DNA of 64,000 bases from Butyrivibrio proteoclasticus B316 (GTDB taxonomy: Bacteria; Bacillota; Clostridia; Lachnospirales; Lachnospiraceae): assembly GCF_000145035.1 (NCBI RefSeq), contig NC_014387.1, forward strand, positions 2,408,001-2,472,000, written 5' to 3'. Each line of letters opens with the position of its first letter. Positions within the stretch are counted from its first letter, which is position 1. A program made the translations under genes and the position numbers. The notes beneath the pieces are model-generated. The model was not told the DNA's origin. It did not search any database and was given only the letters and a program-made list of their open reading frames with translations. Below, in pieces: positions 1 through 9,018 of the stretch.

Positions 1-858
1 TTTAATCTTGTTTACTGTAGACTGGGCTATTTCCATAGGATCTCTCATTTCAAGAAGTGTCAGGATATCCGAGTCGTTGATCTGTCTATACAGGATAAGA
101 CCATTTCCTGAAACGTCCTTAAGTGAAACAATACAGACATCATCACCCATCATCTTGCCAAACGGATTCTGGAAAGTCTGATCTACGATCTTACTCTCTG
201 AAGCCCCTGTAAGTTCCATATAAACCTGCTTGGCAGGGCGTCCGTTAAGCTCTCCCAGATAATATTTGGACTTATCTGTCTTGGAGGCAATAAGCTGTTT
301 ATTGTCCTTAGGAACATAGATATTCTCTTTGTAAGTTTTAACTCTGCCACCCTCATTTTTGATGATGGCAAATACCATGGCATCTTCGTAAACTGTTCCA
401 TTTACTGCAACCTTACCAGCATCACCGGTTGCGCCCATAACCTGAAGGTTGTACTTTTTAACAAGGCCGCTTAAGGTTGTGAGAACTGCAGCGTCGTTAC
501 CTGTACAGAAGTCGATGATAGCTGTATTCTCTTTGCCCGGTTTAACGGACTCTATTGCTTTTTCTATTCTCGTAATGTACCTGGCCGGAGATACAGAAAC
601 CTTCTCCAATACTCCTGTGGCAACGTGTGCTCCATCCTTAAAGGCCATAACAGAAACACCATTTTCAAGGATGGCTGTGTCATAACCCATGGCAATGCAG
701 CTGATACTAGGTACGCCGGGATATAACTTTTCAAGTTCCTTAACATTTTCCTCAAATCTGTCTGCAGAACTGGTCATAATAATAAGCTTAGCTGTTCCAA
801 GACCCTTAACAGCATCTGCTACCTTTCCTGAAGCGCTTTTACCATAAAAGATATTCAT
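1..858 (-). CDS. FIST-domain sensory protein (C-terminus outside window)
   Basis: The first 286 codons of a minus-strand gene are present and the 3' end lies beyond the left edge. The protein starts MNIFYGKSASGKVADAVKGL and carries the FIST N-terminal pattern, with a central GATGDAGK stretch followed by NGTVYEDAMVFAII. This is characteristic of FIST_N/FIST_C sensor domains, which are thought to bind small ligands such as amino acids. In Lachnospiraceae such domains occur alone or fused to a methyl-accepting chemotaxis module; the missing end decides which applies here. An AGGAG lies 11 nt before the ATG. No signal peptide or membrane helix is visible, so the visible part looks cytoplasmic. 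Confidence 0.75.
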   Translation of the reverse strand, partial: MNIFYGKSASGKVADAVKGLGTAKLIIMTSSADRFEENVKELEKLYPGVPSISCIAMGYDTAILENGVSVMAFKDGAHVATGVLEKVSVSPARYITRIEKAIESVKPGKENTAIIDFCTGNDAAVLTTLSGLVKKYNLQVMGATGDAGKVAVNGTVYEDAMVFAIIKNEGGRVKTYKENIYVPKDNKQLIASKTDKSKYYLGELNGRPAKQVYMELTGASESKIVDQTFQNPFGKMMGDDVCIVSLKDVSGNGLILYRQINDSDILTLLEMRDPMEIAQSTVNKIK

Positions 859-891
859 AGTTTTCTGTTCTCCTGTTTATTAAAAAAAATA

Positions 892-925
892 ATAGAGTGC
901 CACACAATAAATTGTAACACTCTAT
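892..925 (-). terminator. Rho-independent terminator after the FAD oxidoreductase gene
   Basis: The outer arms ATAGAGTG (892-899) and CACTCTAT (918-925) pair. On the minus strand the stem is followed by a T-rich tract at 880-891. It closes the patatin/oxidoreductase transcript before the FIST gene. Confidence 0.8.
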
Positions 926-987
926 CGATAAGAAATTCTCTATATTAAGTATTAATAATTATTAAATTTAGATAAAACTTTTGACGG

Positions 988-3051
988 TTAAATACGCATA
1001 GCAACTTCATAGGCCCGCCATATTACACTTCGAAGATTTCCAACCTGCTTGCAGTCCCCAATGTAATCCATGTTACTTTCTCTCTCATTTTCCTTAACAA
1101 CAGGATTGGGAATATATCCGGCACTGGAAATGACACTGTCACAGTCTATTGTAAATTCCTTGCCGTTTTTGTCTGCACATACTATGCAGTCTTCCCAAAC
1201 CTCCTTGAGAGTAGTTTCAAGATATACAGGAACTCTGTACAGATCAAACCATTCCCTAAGGTATGAGCTGTTTGCAAGACATACACCCTTCTGAGAGATG
1301 ATGTCATCCTTCATTTCAACTATCACAGGTGACTTGCCCTGAAGTGCAAGCTCATAAGCTATTTCGCACCCTGTAAGGCCGCCGCCAATAACCGCAACCT
1401 TATCGCCAACTTCCCTGCCGCGCAGGTATTCGCAGGCTTCTATCATAAGCTCATGTCCGGGTACAGACTTTAATATCCTTGGAACTGCACCTGTCGCGAT
1501 TATTATGTCATGCTTGCCAAACTCTTTGACGCTTGTTATCTCTGTATTAAAGTGAATTTCTATTCCCAGGACATCCATCTGTCTGATGTACCATTTGAGA
1601 AGGTCCCTGAGCTTTCCCTTATAGGATTCAGCGCTTGCAGCAATAAAGGTTCCGCCAAGTTCATCAGTTTTTTCATAGATAACAGGTTCATGTCCACGCA
1701 GCTTTAGTACTCTGGCAGCCTCCATACCACCGATACCGCCGCCTATAATGATGACCTTCTTGGGGTGCCCTGTCTTTTTGATATGATGTTTGTCCTTCTG
1801 CATCGTTTCGGCGTTAACTGCACATCTGGCCAGGTGAAGACTGTCAGACAGGTCCTGATCATTAGGAACTCCTTTGTAATGGCACATGTTAAAGCAACCA
1901 TTATGGCACAGGATACAAGGTCTAATGTCCTCTTGCCTATCTTCCATGAGCTTGGTGAGCCACTCAGTATCAGCAAGGAACTGTCTTGCAAAGCCGGCTC
2001 CGTCTATTCTTCCATCAGCCACAGCCTCTGCTGCCACTTTAGGATCCATTCTTCCGGCACATACTACAGGAATATCAACATATTTCCTGAGGGCCGCAAC
2101 ATCCTCAAGATTGCAGTTCTCAGGCATGTAAATTGGAGGATGTGCCCAATACCAGGCATCATAGGTTCCGTTATCGCAGTTGAGCATGTCATAGCCTGCA
2201 TCCTGCAGGTATTTGGCAGCTCTTTTGCTCTCTTCAAAGTCACGTCCTACCTCGTCGTAGTCTTCCCCGGGAAGGGCTCCCTGTCTGAAGCCTCTGGTCT
2301 TGGAAATAACGCTGTAGCGAAGAGATACAGGAAAATCCTTGCCGCAGTTTTTCTTGATCTCCTGCACGATCTCGCAGGCAAAGCGGTACTTGTTCTCAAA
2401 GCTTCCGCCGTACTCATCAGTCCTCTTATTGACATAATCAAGTGTGAACTGATCGAGGAGATACCCTTCATGAACAGCGTGAACCTCTACTCCGTCAACT
2501 CCTGCTTCCTTGAGAAGCTTGGCAGTTTTGCCAAAAGCCGTTACATATTCGTGAATCTCTTCAACTGTAAGAGCTCTTGAAGGCACTACATCTGACCAGC
2601 GGTTTGGTGACTCGCTGGCTGAAGCTGTGATCTTATCAAGGTCCATTACAGGCTTACTCAGGACTCTTAGCAGTTTATTGGTATATAGTTTTTCCATCAT
2701 GGGACTTATGGTAAAAGAGCGTCCAAAACCGGCAGTCAGCTGCACAAAGAGCTTAGCTCCTGTCTTGTGGAACTCTTTCATCCAAACTGCAAGATCCTGA
2801 TACATTTTCTTATTTGTATACAGCCACTGTCCAAACATTGGATTATAAACCGGCTGGCATCCAGGGAGAACAAGACCTGCGTTATTTCTGGCTACTTCAA
2901 GAATGAAATCAGCCCCGGCCTTATCAAAATGGTTCTTTTCCATCCATCCAAGAAGATTGGTTCCTCCCATAGAAGTAAGAACGATTCTGTTCTTGATCTG
3001 ACAATTACCTATTTTCCACGGAGTAAAAAGTGGCTCATATTCTTTGTTCAT
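988..3051 (-). CDS. Old-yellow-enzyme family FMN/FAD/4Fe-4S oxidoreductase (2,4-dienoyl-CoA reductase / 2-enoate reductase type)
   Basis: A 687-residue protein. An N-terminal TIM barrel of the NADH:flavin oxidoreductase family begins EPLFTPWKIGNCQIKNRIV and contains the substrate-binding VHAVHEGYLLDQF segment. A cysteine cluster CILCHNGCFNMC with a later RCAVN should bind 4Fe-4S. The C-terminal half has two Rossmann motifs, VIIIGGGIGGMEAA and VAVIGGGLTGCEIA, for FAD and NAD(P)H. Family members reduce activated C=C bonds such as enoates, dienoyl-CoA and steroid-like substrates; the actual substrate cannot be read from sequence. I chose the ATG at 3051. An upstream in-frame TTG at 3081 is possible, but the ATG fits the usual N-terminus. 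It overlaps the end of the lipase gene by 17 nt, so the two are probably translationally coupled. Confidence 0.88.
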   Translation of the reverse strand: MNKEYEPLFTPWKIGNCQIKNRIVLTSMGGTNLLGWMEKNHFDKAGADFILEVARNNAGLVLPGCQPVYNPMFGQWLYTNKKMYQDLAVWMKEFHKTGAKLFVQLTAGFGRSFTISPMMEKLYTNKLLRVLSKPVMDLDKITASASESPNRWSDVVPSRALTVEEIHEYVTAFGKTAKLLKEAGVDGVEVHAVHEGYLLDQFTLDYVNKRTDEYGGSFENKYRFACEIVQEIKKNCGKDFPVSLRYSVISKTRGFRQGALPGEDYDEVGRDFEESKRAAKYLQDAGYDMLNCDNGTYDAWYWAHPPIYMPENCNLEDVAALRKYVDIPVVCAGRMDPKVAAEAVADGRIDGAGFARQFLADTEWLTKLMEDRQEDIRPCILCHNGCFNMCHYKGVPNDQDLSDSLHLARCAVNAETMQKDKHHIKKTGHPKKVIIIGGGIGGMEAARVLKLRGHEPVIYEKTDELGGTFIAASAESYKGKLRDLLKWYIRQMDVLGIEIHFNTEITSVKEFGKHDIIIATGAVPRILKSVPGHELMIEACEYLRGREVGDKVAVIGGGLTGCEIAYELALQGKSPVIVEMKDDIISQKGVCLANSSYLREWFDLYRVPVYLETTLKEVWEDCIVCADKNGKEFTIDCDSVISSAGYIPNPVVKENERESNMDYIGDCKQVGNLRSVIWRAYEVAMRI

Positions 3052-3871
3052 AACAATATTTTTCTCCCGCTTCTCTTCCAAGTTTATAGACTCTCTCTAT
3101 CTGCGCAGGATCTTTTTCTACTGCGCTGATATTTAGAGGCTCTTCAGGTCTTATTACCCTGATCTTACCTTCTAGTTCCTGCTGCCTTATGTATTTCTTT
3201 TCCTCATTGTACATGATATAGCGTTCTTCCATGCACTTTATCATATTGGGATATTTCCTGAGCGACCATCTTACAAGAGGCATGTATTTCTGTTTGCCCT
3301 TGACATAGTCTATAGGCTGCGTCTCAACCACAAGAATGTCATCATAGCCCTGATCCTGCATGAACTTAAGAGGAATTGAATCAGATATTCCGCCGTCCAG
3401 ATAAATGCCGCCATCTATCTCTACAGGCCTTGATACTATTGGCATTGACGCAGATGCCTGAATCCATTTTAGGTCTTCGTTCTCATTCTCAGTACATTTG
3501 TGATAAACAGGTTTACCTGTGCGAATATCCGTCGCCACACAGTAAAACTCCATCGGATTTTCGTAGAAAGTCTCCACATCCCACTTATCAAGCTTAAATG
3601 GCAGCTCGTCATAGCAAAAGGGAACATTGTAGATATCTCCCGTTGCGATCAGCGATCTGATACTGTGATAACGCGGATCACTGCAATACTTTTTGTTATA
3701 TCTGTAGGCTCTTCCAATCTGCCTCGACTTAATATTACAGCCAAAGGTAGCTCCGGCCGATACTCCGACTGCCCCGTCAAAAGAGATATTTTTTTCCATG
3801 AGAACATCCAAAACGCCGCAGGTGAACATTCCCCGCATAGCGCCGCCCTCAAGAACCAGCCCTTTTTTCAT
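3035..3871 (-). CDS. Patatin-like phospholipase / acyl hydrolase
   Basis: A 278-residue cytoplasmic protein. The oxyanion glycine loop is at the N-terminus (LVLEGGAMRGMF), the nucleophile elbow is GVSAGA and the catalytic aspartate is in IYLDGGISDSIP, so the Ser-Asp dyad of patatin enzymes is complete. It belongs to the YjjU/RssA-like bacterial patatin group. Members hydrolyse acyl esters of phospholipids, but the physiological substrate is unknown. The start MKKGLVLEGG is supported by AGGAGC six nt upstream; an in-frame start 36 nt earlier lacks support. It is the first gene of a two-gene unit with the oxidoreductase, whose start lies inside its 3' end. Confidence 0.88.
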   Translation of the reverse strand: MKKGLVLEGGAMRGMFTCGVLDVLMEKNISFDGAVGVSAGATFGCNIKSRQIGRAYRYNKKYCSDPRYHSIRSLIATGDIYNVPFCYDELPFKLDKWDVETFYENPMEFYCVATDIRTGKPVYHKCTENENEDLKWIQASASMPIVSRPVEIDGGIYLDGGISDSIPLKFMQDQGYDDILVVETQPIDYVKGKQKYMPLVRWSLRKYPNMIKCMEERYIMYNEEKKYIRQQELEGKIRVIRPEEPLNISAVEKDPAQIERVYKLGREAGEKYCYEQRI

Positions 3872-3930
3872 ACTACTGCTCCTAATAATTTGTATGCAAG
3901 CATCCATTCACTTGCCGGTCTTGTGCAACA

Positions 3931-3958
3931 AAAAGAGTAGCGTCTCCACTACTCTTTT
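3931..3958 (-). terminator. Rho-independent terminator after the EAL gene
   Basis: The ten-bp arms AAAAGAGTAG (3931-3940) and CTACTCTTTT (3949-3958) are perfect. They are followed on the minus strand by a short T run, and lie between the EAL gene stop (3988) and the patatin start. Confidence 0.85.
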
Positions 3959-3987
3959 AATCCCTCTTATAATGTTAATACAAAGAC

Positions 3988-5883
3988 TCAGGCTTGTGAA
4001 TATTTTTTGACAAATTCATCCAAAGGAAGAGGCTTGGAATAATAATACCCCTGAAGATATTTACATCCAATGTCTGTCATGCTCTGAGCCATTTCCTCGG
4101 TTTCTATTCCCTCTGCCGTTATTCCAAAGCCCATGTTTGCAAATGTTTTAACCATATTCGGAAGCAAAACATCAGGTTTACTGCAATAGTCCCAAACGAT
4201 ACTCACATCGAGCTTGATATTGATAAACGGGCACCTCTTAAGTCTTGTGAGGTTAGAATAGCCTTTCCCATAATCATCAAGTACAAAGTGAAAACCCAGG
4301 TCTTTGAGCTGATTAGTCTGATTGACTAAAAGCTGGTCATCAACCATAGCTTCCTCAGTTATCTCCAGATGTATAAACTTAGGTTCAATATTATACTCTC
4401 TTACATATTTCATAAGACTTTGGGCAAGATCTGCCTTCATAAACTGAACCGGGGACAGATTGAAATTGATCCATTTAAGTCCAAGCTCTTTTACCTTATT
4501 ATCTCTAATGAACCTGCATAATTTAATGAACATCTGCTCGCCAATTTCATTAATTCGGCCATTATGCTCTGCTACAGGAATAAAAAGACCAGGTGAAATG
4601 TAGTTTCCTTCAGAATCCTTTATTCTGGCAAGGGTCTCTGCTCCACAAAGTTTTCCGGTAGAAGAATCAATGATCGGTTGAAGAAATACTTCGCAGGCAT
4701 CGTGGTCTATAGCATACTCTATGGACTTTTTAATATCCATGTCTCTCTTTGCTTTTTCTGCAAAGGTATCGTCAATAACAATTAGTCCTTCTTTGTTAAC
4801 CTTCTCTGCTTCGTTAAAGGTATTCTGAAGAAGGCTAGTCATGGTATCATATTCAATTTTCTTATTATGCGTATTTAATATCGCACAGCCAATATCAAGA
4901 TAGAGTTCAGTATTATCAGCAATCCACGGAGAGCTAAATCTTTCCTGTAATATATCCCGTATACGCCCCGTATCAGCAAGATAATCGGTTATCAAACAGA
5001 ATCTTCCATTTCTGGTATAGAAAGGCTTATAATTGGTAAATGTCTTTTTAATGTAGTCACCGATCAGGCATATGCCCTGGTCCATCTGACGCATTCCGTA
5101 TAGTTCTCTCACATCCTTGTAATGGTGAATGACAAAAACAAATATCTTATATTTCTTATAACCGTTTATTTCCTCCAGATATTCCCTGAGAGCTTTGGAA
5201 TTAAATATCCAGGTTTTTCCTTCAAGATAAAATTCCGGATTCATAAAGGACAGATAAGCGATAAGTAAACTAAGCAGGCAGAAGGTATCCATGAGAAGGT
5301 ACTTTGGGAATAAGAGCCTGAAAATAGTCCCTATCAGAAGTATCGAATTGATCCATAGAACCGACCAAACTTCCTTTTTACCCTTTAGCTTATCTATGTT
5401 TGCCAAAACCGCCAAAAGGCTAAGGCCCAGATATATCCAGAATTCCACATATAATCCAAAGTATAAAGGTGCGCTGTGATATCCGGTCTCATCTATATAG
5501 TAGAATAGCTTTGTAATTGGCGTTGTAAGCACTAGTATTGTCACTACAAAAAATGGAAGCATTGAGACAAAATATATTCTTCTGTCATTGAGATAGGGAA
5601 TATGCAGAACAGAAACCGTAAATGCAAAAAAGAAAAAGGCTCTGGCAAAAAAGCCGATGAAATATATATCATTTACAACATACAAAGTCCACGCAGAAAA
5701 ATCCTGGTAGTTCATATCTGCCCAGGATGATACTATATCAAAAACCATTACTACGCATTCAACTCCGATCAGATGAATAAAAGTGTGATTCATTCTGATA
5801 GATATACGAGGTAGAACAAAATAGTAACCCATTATTACGCTAAGGATCAGCAAACTCGGGAAAACATAAGTGAAATCCCACAT
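3988..5883 (-). CDS. Membrane-bound EAL-domain cyclic-di-GMP phosphodiesterase with degenerate GGDEF domain
   Basis: A 631-residue protein. About 220 N-terminal residues form six to seven hydrophobic segments. A GGDEF-like domain follows whose signature is lost (RNGRF in its place), and then a C-terminal EAL domain. The EAL motif reads ETL with the catalytic Glu kept. NFNLSPVQ, LEITEEA, DDYGKGYSN, the lysine of NIKLD and AEGIETEE are all present, so phosphodiesterase activity is plausible. The inactive GGDEF domain may act as a GTP sensor (inference from the family). The ATG at 5883 has GAGG eight nt upstream; a GTG nine nt earlier is less likely. It is monocistronic, ends at a strong terminator, and is divergent from the aminotransferase gene. 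Two related proteins occur at 32.7-36.6 kb. Confidence 0.88.
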   Translation of the reverse strand: MWDFTYVFPSLLILSVIMGYYFVLPRISIRMNHTFIHLIGVECVVMVFDIVSSWADMNYQDFSAWTLYVVNDIYFIGFFARAFFFFAFTVSVLHIPYLNDRRIYFVSMLPFFVVTILVLTTPITKLFYYIDETGYHSAPLYFGLYVEFWIYLGLSLLAVLANIDKLKGKKEVWSVLWINSILLIGTIFRLLFPKYLLMDTFCLLSLLIAYLSFMNPEFYLEGKTWIFNSKALREYLEEINGYKKYKIFVFVIHHYKDVRELYGMRQMDQGICLIGDYIKKTFTNYKPFYTRNGRFCLITDYLADTGRIRDILQERFSSPWIADNTELYLDIGCAILNTHNKKIEYDTMTSLLQNTFNEAEKVNKEGLIVIDDTFAEKAKRDMDIKKSIEYAIDHDACEVFLQPIIDSSTGKLCGAETLARIKDSEGNYISPGLFIPVAEHNGRINEIGEQMFIKLCRFIRDNKVKELGLKWINFNLSPVQFMKADLAQSLMKYVREYNIEPKFIHLEITEEAMVDDQLLVNQTNQLKDLGFHFVLDDYGKGYSNLTRLKRCPFINIKLDVSIVWDYCSKPDVLLPNMVKTFANMGFGITAEGIETEEMAQSMTDIGCKYLQGYYYSKPLPLDEFVKKYSQA

Positions 5884-6176
5884 TTTTGGCACCTCTATTA
5901 TATAGATGATTGTCAGTTTTTTCGTATATATCTTTTATTGTATTCGCTATTTCGATTTTTATTTCACACAATTATATCTTACTATACTTTAGTTGATAAG
6001 CACTATTTGTTTTTCAGATTTAATAGAAATCTTATAATTGTAATTTCACTCCTTTAACGTAATAAATTATGTTGCATTTTCCGGGGGCTACGTTGTAATA
6101 TTGTCATAGTGTTTTTGGGACAAAATTTTTATAGGCTAGAAATCATAAAATAATTAGTTTTACGAGGAGACGGACT

Positions 6177-7469
6177 ATGAAGAAATATGCAGAAATGAGC
6201 AAGCAGGAACTTGAGGATGAGATTGTTCAGCTCAAGGCTCAGTACAAGAAATTTCAGGAGATGGATTTGAACCTCAACATGGCAAGAGGTAAGCCATGCA
6301 GAGAACAGCTTGATCTGTCAATGGGGCTTATGGACGCCCTCAATTCAGAAGCAGATTTATCCTGTGAAGACGGAACAGACTGTCGTAACTATGGGGTTCT
6401 TACAGGTATTGATGAAGCCAAGGTTTTAATTGGTGCTATGATGGAGAACAAGCCTGAGAATATTATCATCTATGGAAACTCCTCGCTCAACGTAATGTAC
6501 GATACAGTTTCAAGAGCTTATACTCACGGTATCATGGGTAACACTCCATGGTGCAAGCTCGATAAGGTTAAATTCCTCTGCCCTGTTCCAGGATATGACA
6601 GACACTTTGCCATTACTGAGTACTTTGGCATTGAGATGATCAATGTTGATATGACTCCTGAAGGCCCTGATATGGACAAGGTTGAAGAACTGGTATCTTC
6701 TGATGAATCTATAAAGGGTATCTGGTGTGTTCCCAAATACTCCAATCCTCAGGGATACTCCTACTCCGATGATACAGTAAGACGTTTTGCAAGACTAAAG
6801 CCCGCAGCCAAGGATTTCCGTATTTTCTGGGACAACGCTTACGGTATTCACCATCTCTATGACAACAATCAGGATTATCTTATTGAAATCCTTGAAGAGT
6901 GTAAGAAAGCCGGCAACCCGGATCTTGTATACAAATTTGCTTCTACTTCCAAGATCACCTTCCCGGGAAGTGGTATCGCAGCTCTTGCTACATCTCTTAA
7001 TAACCTCGATGACATAAAGGCTCAGCTCACCAACCAGACCATAGGTCATGACAAGGTTAACCAGCTTCGTCACGTAAGATTCTTTGGTGATATAAATGGC
7101 ATGAAAGCTCACATGAGAAAGCATGCAGAAATAATAAGACCCAAGTTTGAAGCCGTTCTTGAAATCCTCGACAGAGACCTTACTCCTTGCGGAATCGGCG
7201 ACTGGACCAAGCCAAACGGCGGCTACTTCATCAGCTTTGACGCTCCTGAAGGTTGTGCCAAGGCAATCGTAGACAGAGCCAAGAAGGCAGGCGTTACAAT
7301 GACTAACGCCGGAGCTACATATCCATACAAGAAGGATCCTCATGACAGCAATATCCGTATTGCTCCTACATATCCTTCACTTCCTGATCTCAGAACTGCC
7401 ATGGATATCTTCACAGTATGCGTAAGACTTACTGCTGCTACTAAAATGCTTGCAGAAATCGCAGAGTAA
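6177..7469 (+). CDS. PLP-dependent aminotransferase (aspartate aminotransferase, PF12897-like)
   Basis: A 430-residue fold-type I aminotransferase. It begins MKKYAEMSKQELEDEIVQLK and has the LNLNMARGKPCREQLDLS segment typical of the aspartate aminotransferase family first described in actinobacteria (sometimes labelled MocR-like, although there is no DNA-binding domain here). The PLP-binding lysine is in KFASTSKITFPGSG, preceded by FWDNAYGIHHL. It is expected to move amino groups between aspartate and 2-oxoglutarate in the cytoplasm. The start is supported by GAGGAG seven nt before the ATG. It is one of only two plus-strand genes in the window and stands alone, with a bidirectional terminator behind it. 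Confidence 0.88.
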   Translation: MKKYAEMSKQELEDEIVQLKAQYKKFQEMDLNLNMARGKPCREQLDLSMGLMDALNSEADLSCEDGTDCRNYGVLTGIDEAKVLIGAMMENKPENIIIYGNSSLNVMYDTVSRAYTHGIMGNTPWCKLDKVKFLCPVPGYDRHFAITEYFGIEMINVDMTPEGPDMDKVEELVSSDESIKGIWCVPKYSNPQGYSYSDDTVRRFARLKPAAKDFRIFWDNAYGIHHLYDNNQDYLIEILEECKKAGNPDLVYKFASTSKITFPGSGIAALATSLNNLDDIKAQLTNQTIGHDKVNQLRHVRFFGDINGMKAHMRKHAEIIRPKFEAVLEILDRDLTPCGIGDWTKPNGGYFISFDAPEGCAKAIVDRAKKAGVTMTNAGATYPYKKDPHDSNIRIAPTYPSLPDLRTAMDIFTVCVRLTAATKMLAEIAE

Positions 7470-7500
7470 AATAAGCCATCATTATTTTTCTAAAAATCAA

Positions 7501-7556
7501 TAAGCATCAAATGCCTTGTTTCTACGCTACTTGGAGAAATCGGCATTTGATGCTTA
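7501..7556. terminator. Bidirectional terminator between convergent genes
   Basis: The perfect 15-bp arms TAAGCATCAAATGCC (7501-7515) and GGCATTTGATGCTTA (7542-7556) surround a 26-nt loop. T-rich sequence lies on both sides. It separates the plus-strand aminotransferase from the minus-strand membrane protein. Confidence 0.85.
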
Positions 7557-7575
7557 ATTTATTTAGGATATCATT

Positions 7576-8346
7576 TTATTTTCTTAGTTTATCAATGAGC
7601 TTATCTACCGAGCCGGTATCAAGTATGGTCACATTTGAGTTAAAGATTGTCTTTCCAAGCCAGATGAGAAATACAAATACCAGTACCGGAATTATGCAGG
7701 CTGTAACGAGCATTACTGCAAGTGCTTCCATAAGATCTCCGATAAATTTGGTGATCTTCTCGATAGTAGTATTGGTGAGTGTTGTAAGTTCTCCGATAAA
7801 ACCACCCTCTGTCTCATCCTCTATCTCAAGATCATTATATTCCTCAACAGCATTATTAACTCTCTCTGCCTGAGTCTGATACACCATATCAGATAACATT
7901 ACACTCGCCGGAACTATCAGAAATATGATAATGGCAAATATTGCAATCTTTCCGGATGTTCTCATCCAGCTGTCTTTGCCAAACAATATTGATGCTGCCA
8001 AAATGATACATGCAAGTGGGATCAGGAACGAAAAAGCCACATACCCCGTTATGCATATCATAAATTTCTCAAGGTACAAAGAGCTTAGTACTACCAGAAA
8101 GTACTTAGCAAGCTCTGCCAGCTGTTCAGCAAGTGGTGTACACATATCTCCGGGCAAAAGAGAAAGTGTAGCCGAAGTTGCAGCCGCTCCTCCCGAAAGA
8201 GTCATTACAGTAGATATTTTGTCCTCAGTCTGCTCAATTGAATGAGTGTGATTATCCGGATTTCCGGCCCATGGTGCAAGTCTTGTAAAAGATATTACAG
8301 CCAGCAGAATAAGAAGTACAGCCAGCGTTATTTTCTTAAGATTCAT
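7576..8346 (-). CDS. Uncharacterised membrane protein, last gene of the larE/DUF4230 group
   Basis: A 256-residue protein that I do not recognise as a named family. It has an N-terminal hydrophobic segment (LAVLLILLAVISFT) that may be a signal or anchor, an extracytoplasmic stretch rich in Ser/Thr, two or three central membrane helices (YVAFSFLIPLACIILAA and IAIFAIIIFLIV), an acidic segment around EEYNDLEIEDETEGG, and a last helix (LVTACIIPVLVFVFLIW). The ATG at 8346 has AAGGAGG six nt upstream. It follows the DUF4230 gene by 11 nt, so the two products may work together in the membrane (inference). The gene ends at the bidirectional terminator. Confidence 0.7.
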   Translation of the reverse strand: MNLKKITLAVLLILLAVISFTRLAPWAGNPDNHTHSIEQTEDKISTVMTLSGGAAATSATLSLLPGDMCTPLAEQLAELAKYFLVVLSSLYLEKFMICITGYVAFSFLIPLACIILAASILFGKDSWMRTSGKIAIFAIIIFLIVPASVMLSDMVYQTQAERVNNAVEEYNDLEIEDETEGGFIGELTTLTNTTIEKITKFIGDLMEALAVMLVTACIIPVLVFVFLIWLGKTIFNSNVTILDTGSVDKLIDKLRK

Positions 8347-8357
8347 TTTCATCCTCC

Positions 8358-9017
8358 TTATTCGCAAATAACCTTGTACTGCGAAACTCCCTGATATTTA
8401 CTGACAAAGTTATATACCAGTTCCTCTGCCCTTTCCTGAGCCCTGTCAAGAATACCATTTTCCAGAGCTTTATCTTTGGCAGCCTTCTCAAATTCAGATA
8501 AGGAGGAATTAAAGTCACTCATATCAAGCTTGTTCCACATTGACTCTTTTTCTGAATATGTCTTAAAAGAATCTTTGTCGATGATAACTGTCTGTATTTC
8601 TGCCTTGGGAACCTCTACCCTTATCACTTTATTTTCATCATCCTTGCGGATCTTGATCCTCTCAAAGTCAACTCCTGCAGTTACTGAGCCTTCATAGCTA
8701 TATGCAAGTTCTGATGTAGCATCAAAGAATTTCAGTACCTTCTTTTCCTTGGTATAGGTCTCAACCTGGGTAAAATAATATTCCTGAGTGACCAAAAAGC
8801 CCATATCATCAAGGCCTTCCTCAATGATCTTGGTATCTATGGTTACTTTTACCTTGTCCTCCTTAGGCTTAAGAACCGCTGTCTGAGGTATTTCCTTTAC
8901 AGTATCATCTGTCTTTTTATCCTTGAAATAACCGGCGCACAAAATGATCATTGCAAGGACAGAAATACCAATTATCACGCCATAAATGATATTCTGAGTC
9001 TTAGCTGATATCTTCAT
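8358..9017 (-). CDS. DUF4230-domain membrane-anchored protein
   Basis: A 219-residue protein with one N-terminal membrane helix (IIYGVIIGISVLAMIILCAGYF) and an outer or periplasm-facing domain matching the DUF4230 pattern: LDDMGFLVTQEYYFTQVETY early, EGSVTAGVDFERIKI centrally, and VEVPKAEIQTVIIDKDSF. DUF4230 has no established function. The downstream membrane-protein gene follows at 11 nt and the larE stop is 1 nt before its start codon, so these three genes form a tight unit. GGAAAA lies just upstream of the ATG at 9017. An in-frame start 39 nt further upstream would overlap larE and is less likely. Confidence 0.75.
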   Translation of the reverse strand: MKISAKTQNIIYGVIIGISVLAMIILCAGYFKDKKTDDTVKEIPQTAVLKPKEDKVKVTIDTKIIEEGLDDMGFLVTQEYYFTQVETYTKEKKVLKFFDATSELAYSYEGSVTAGVDFERIKIRKDDENKVIRVEVPKAEIQTVIIDKDSFKTYSEKESMWNKLDMSDFNSSLSEFEKAAKDKALENGILDRAQERAEELVYNFVSKYQGVSQYKVICE

Positions 9018-9018
9018 C

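Noticed and set aside
1765..2580. Long plus-strand open frame of 271 codons
   Set aside because: It lies wholly antisense to the oxidoreductase gene, whose motifs are complete.
5893..6176. Riboswitch between the EAL and aminotransferase genes
   Set aside because: The AT-rich 284-nt gap shows no conserved riboswitch core or terminator/antiterminator pair; I see only a ribosome binding site before the aminotransferase.
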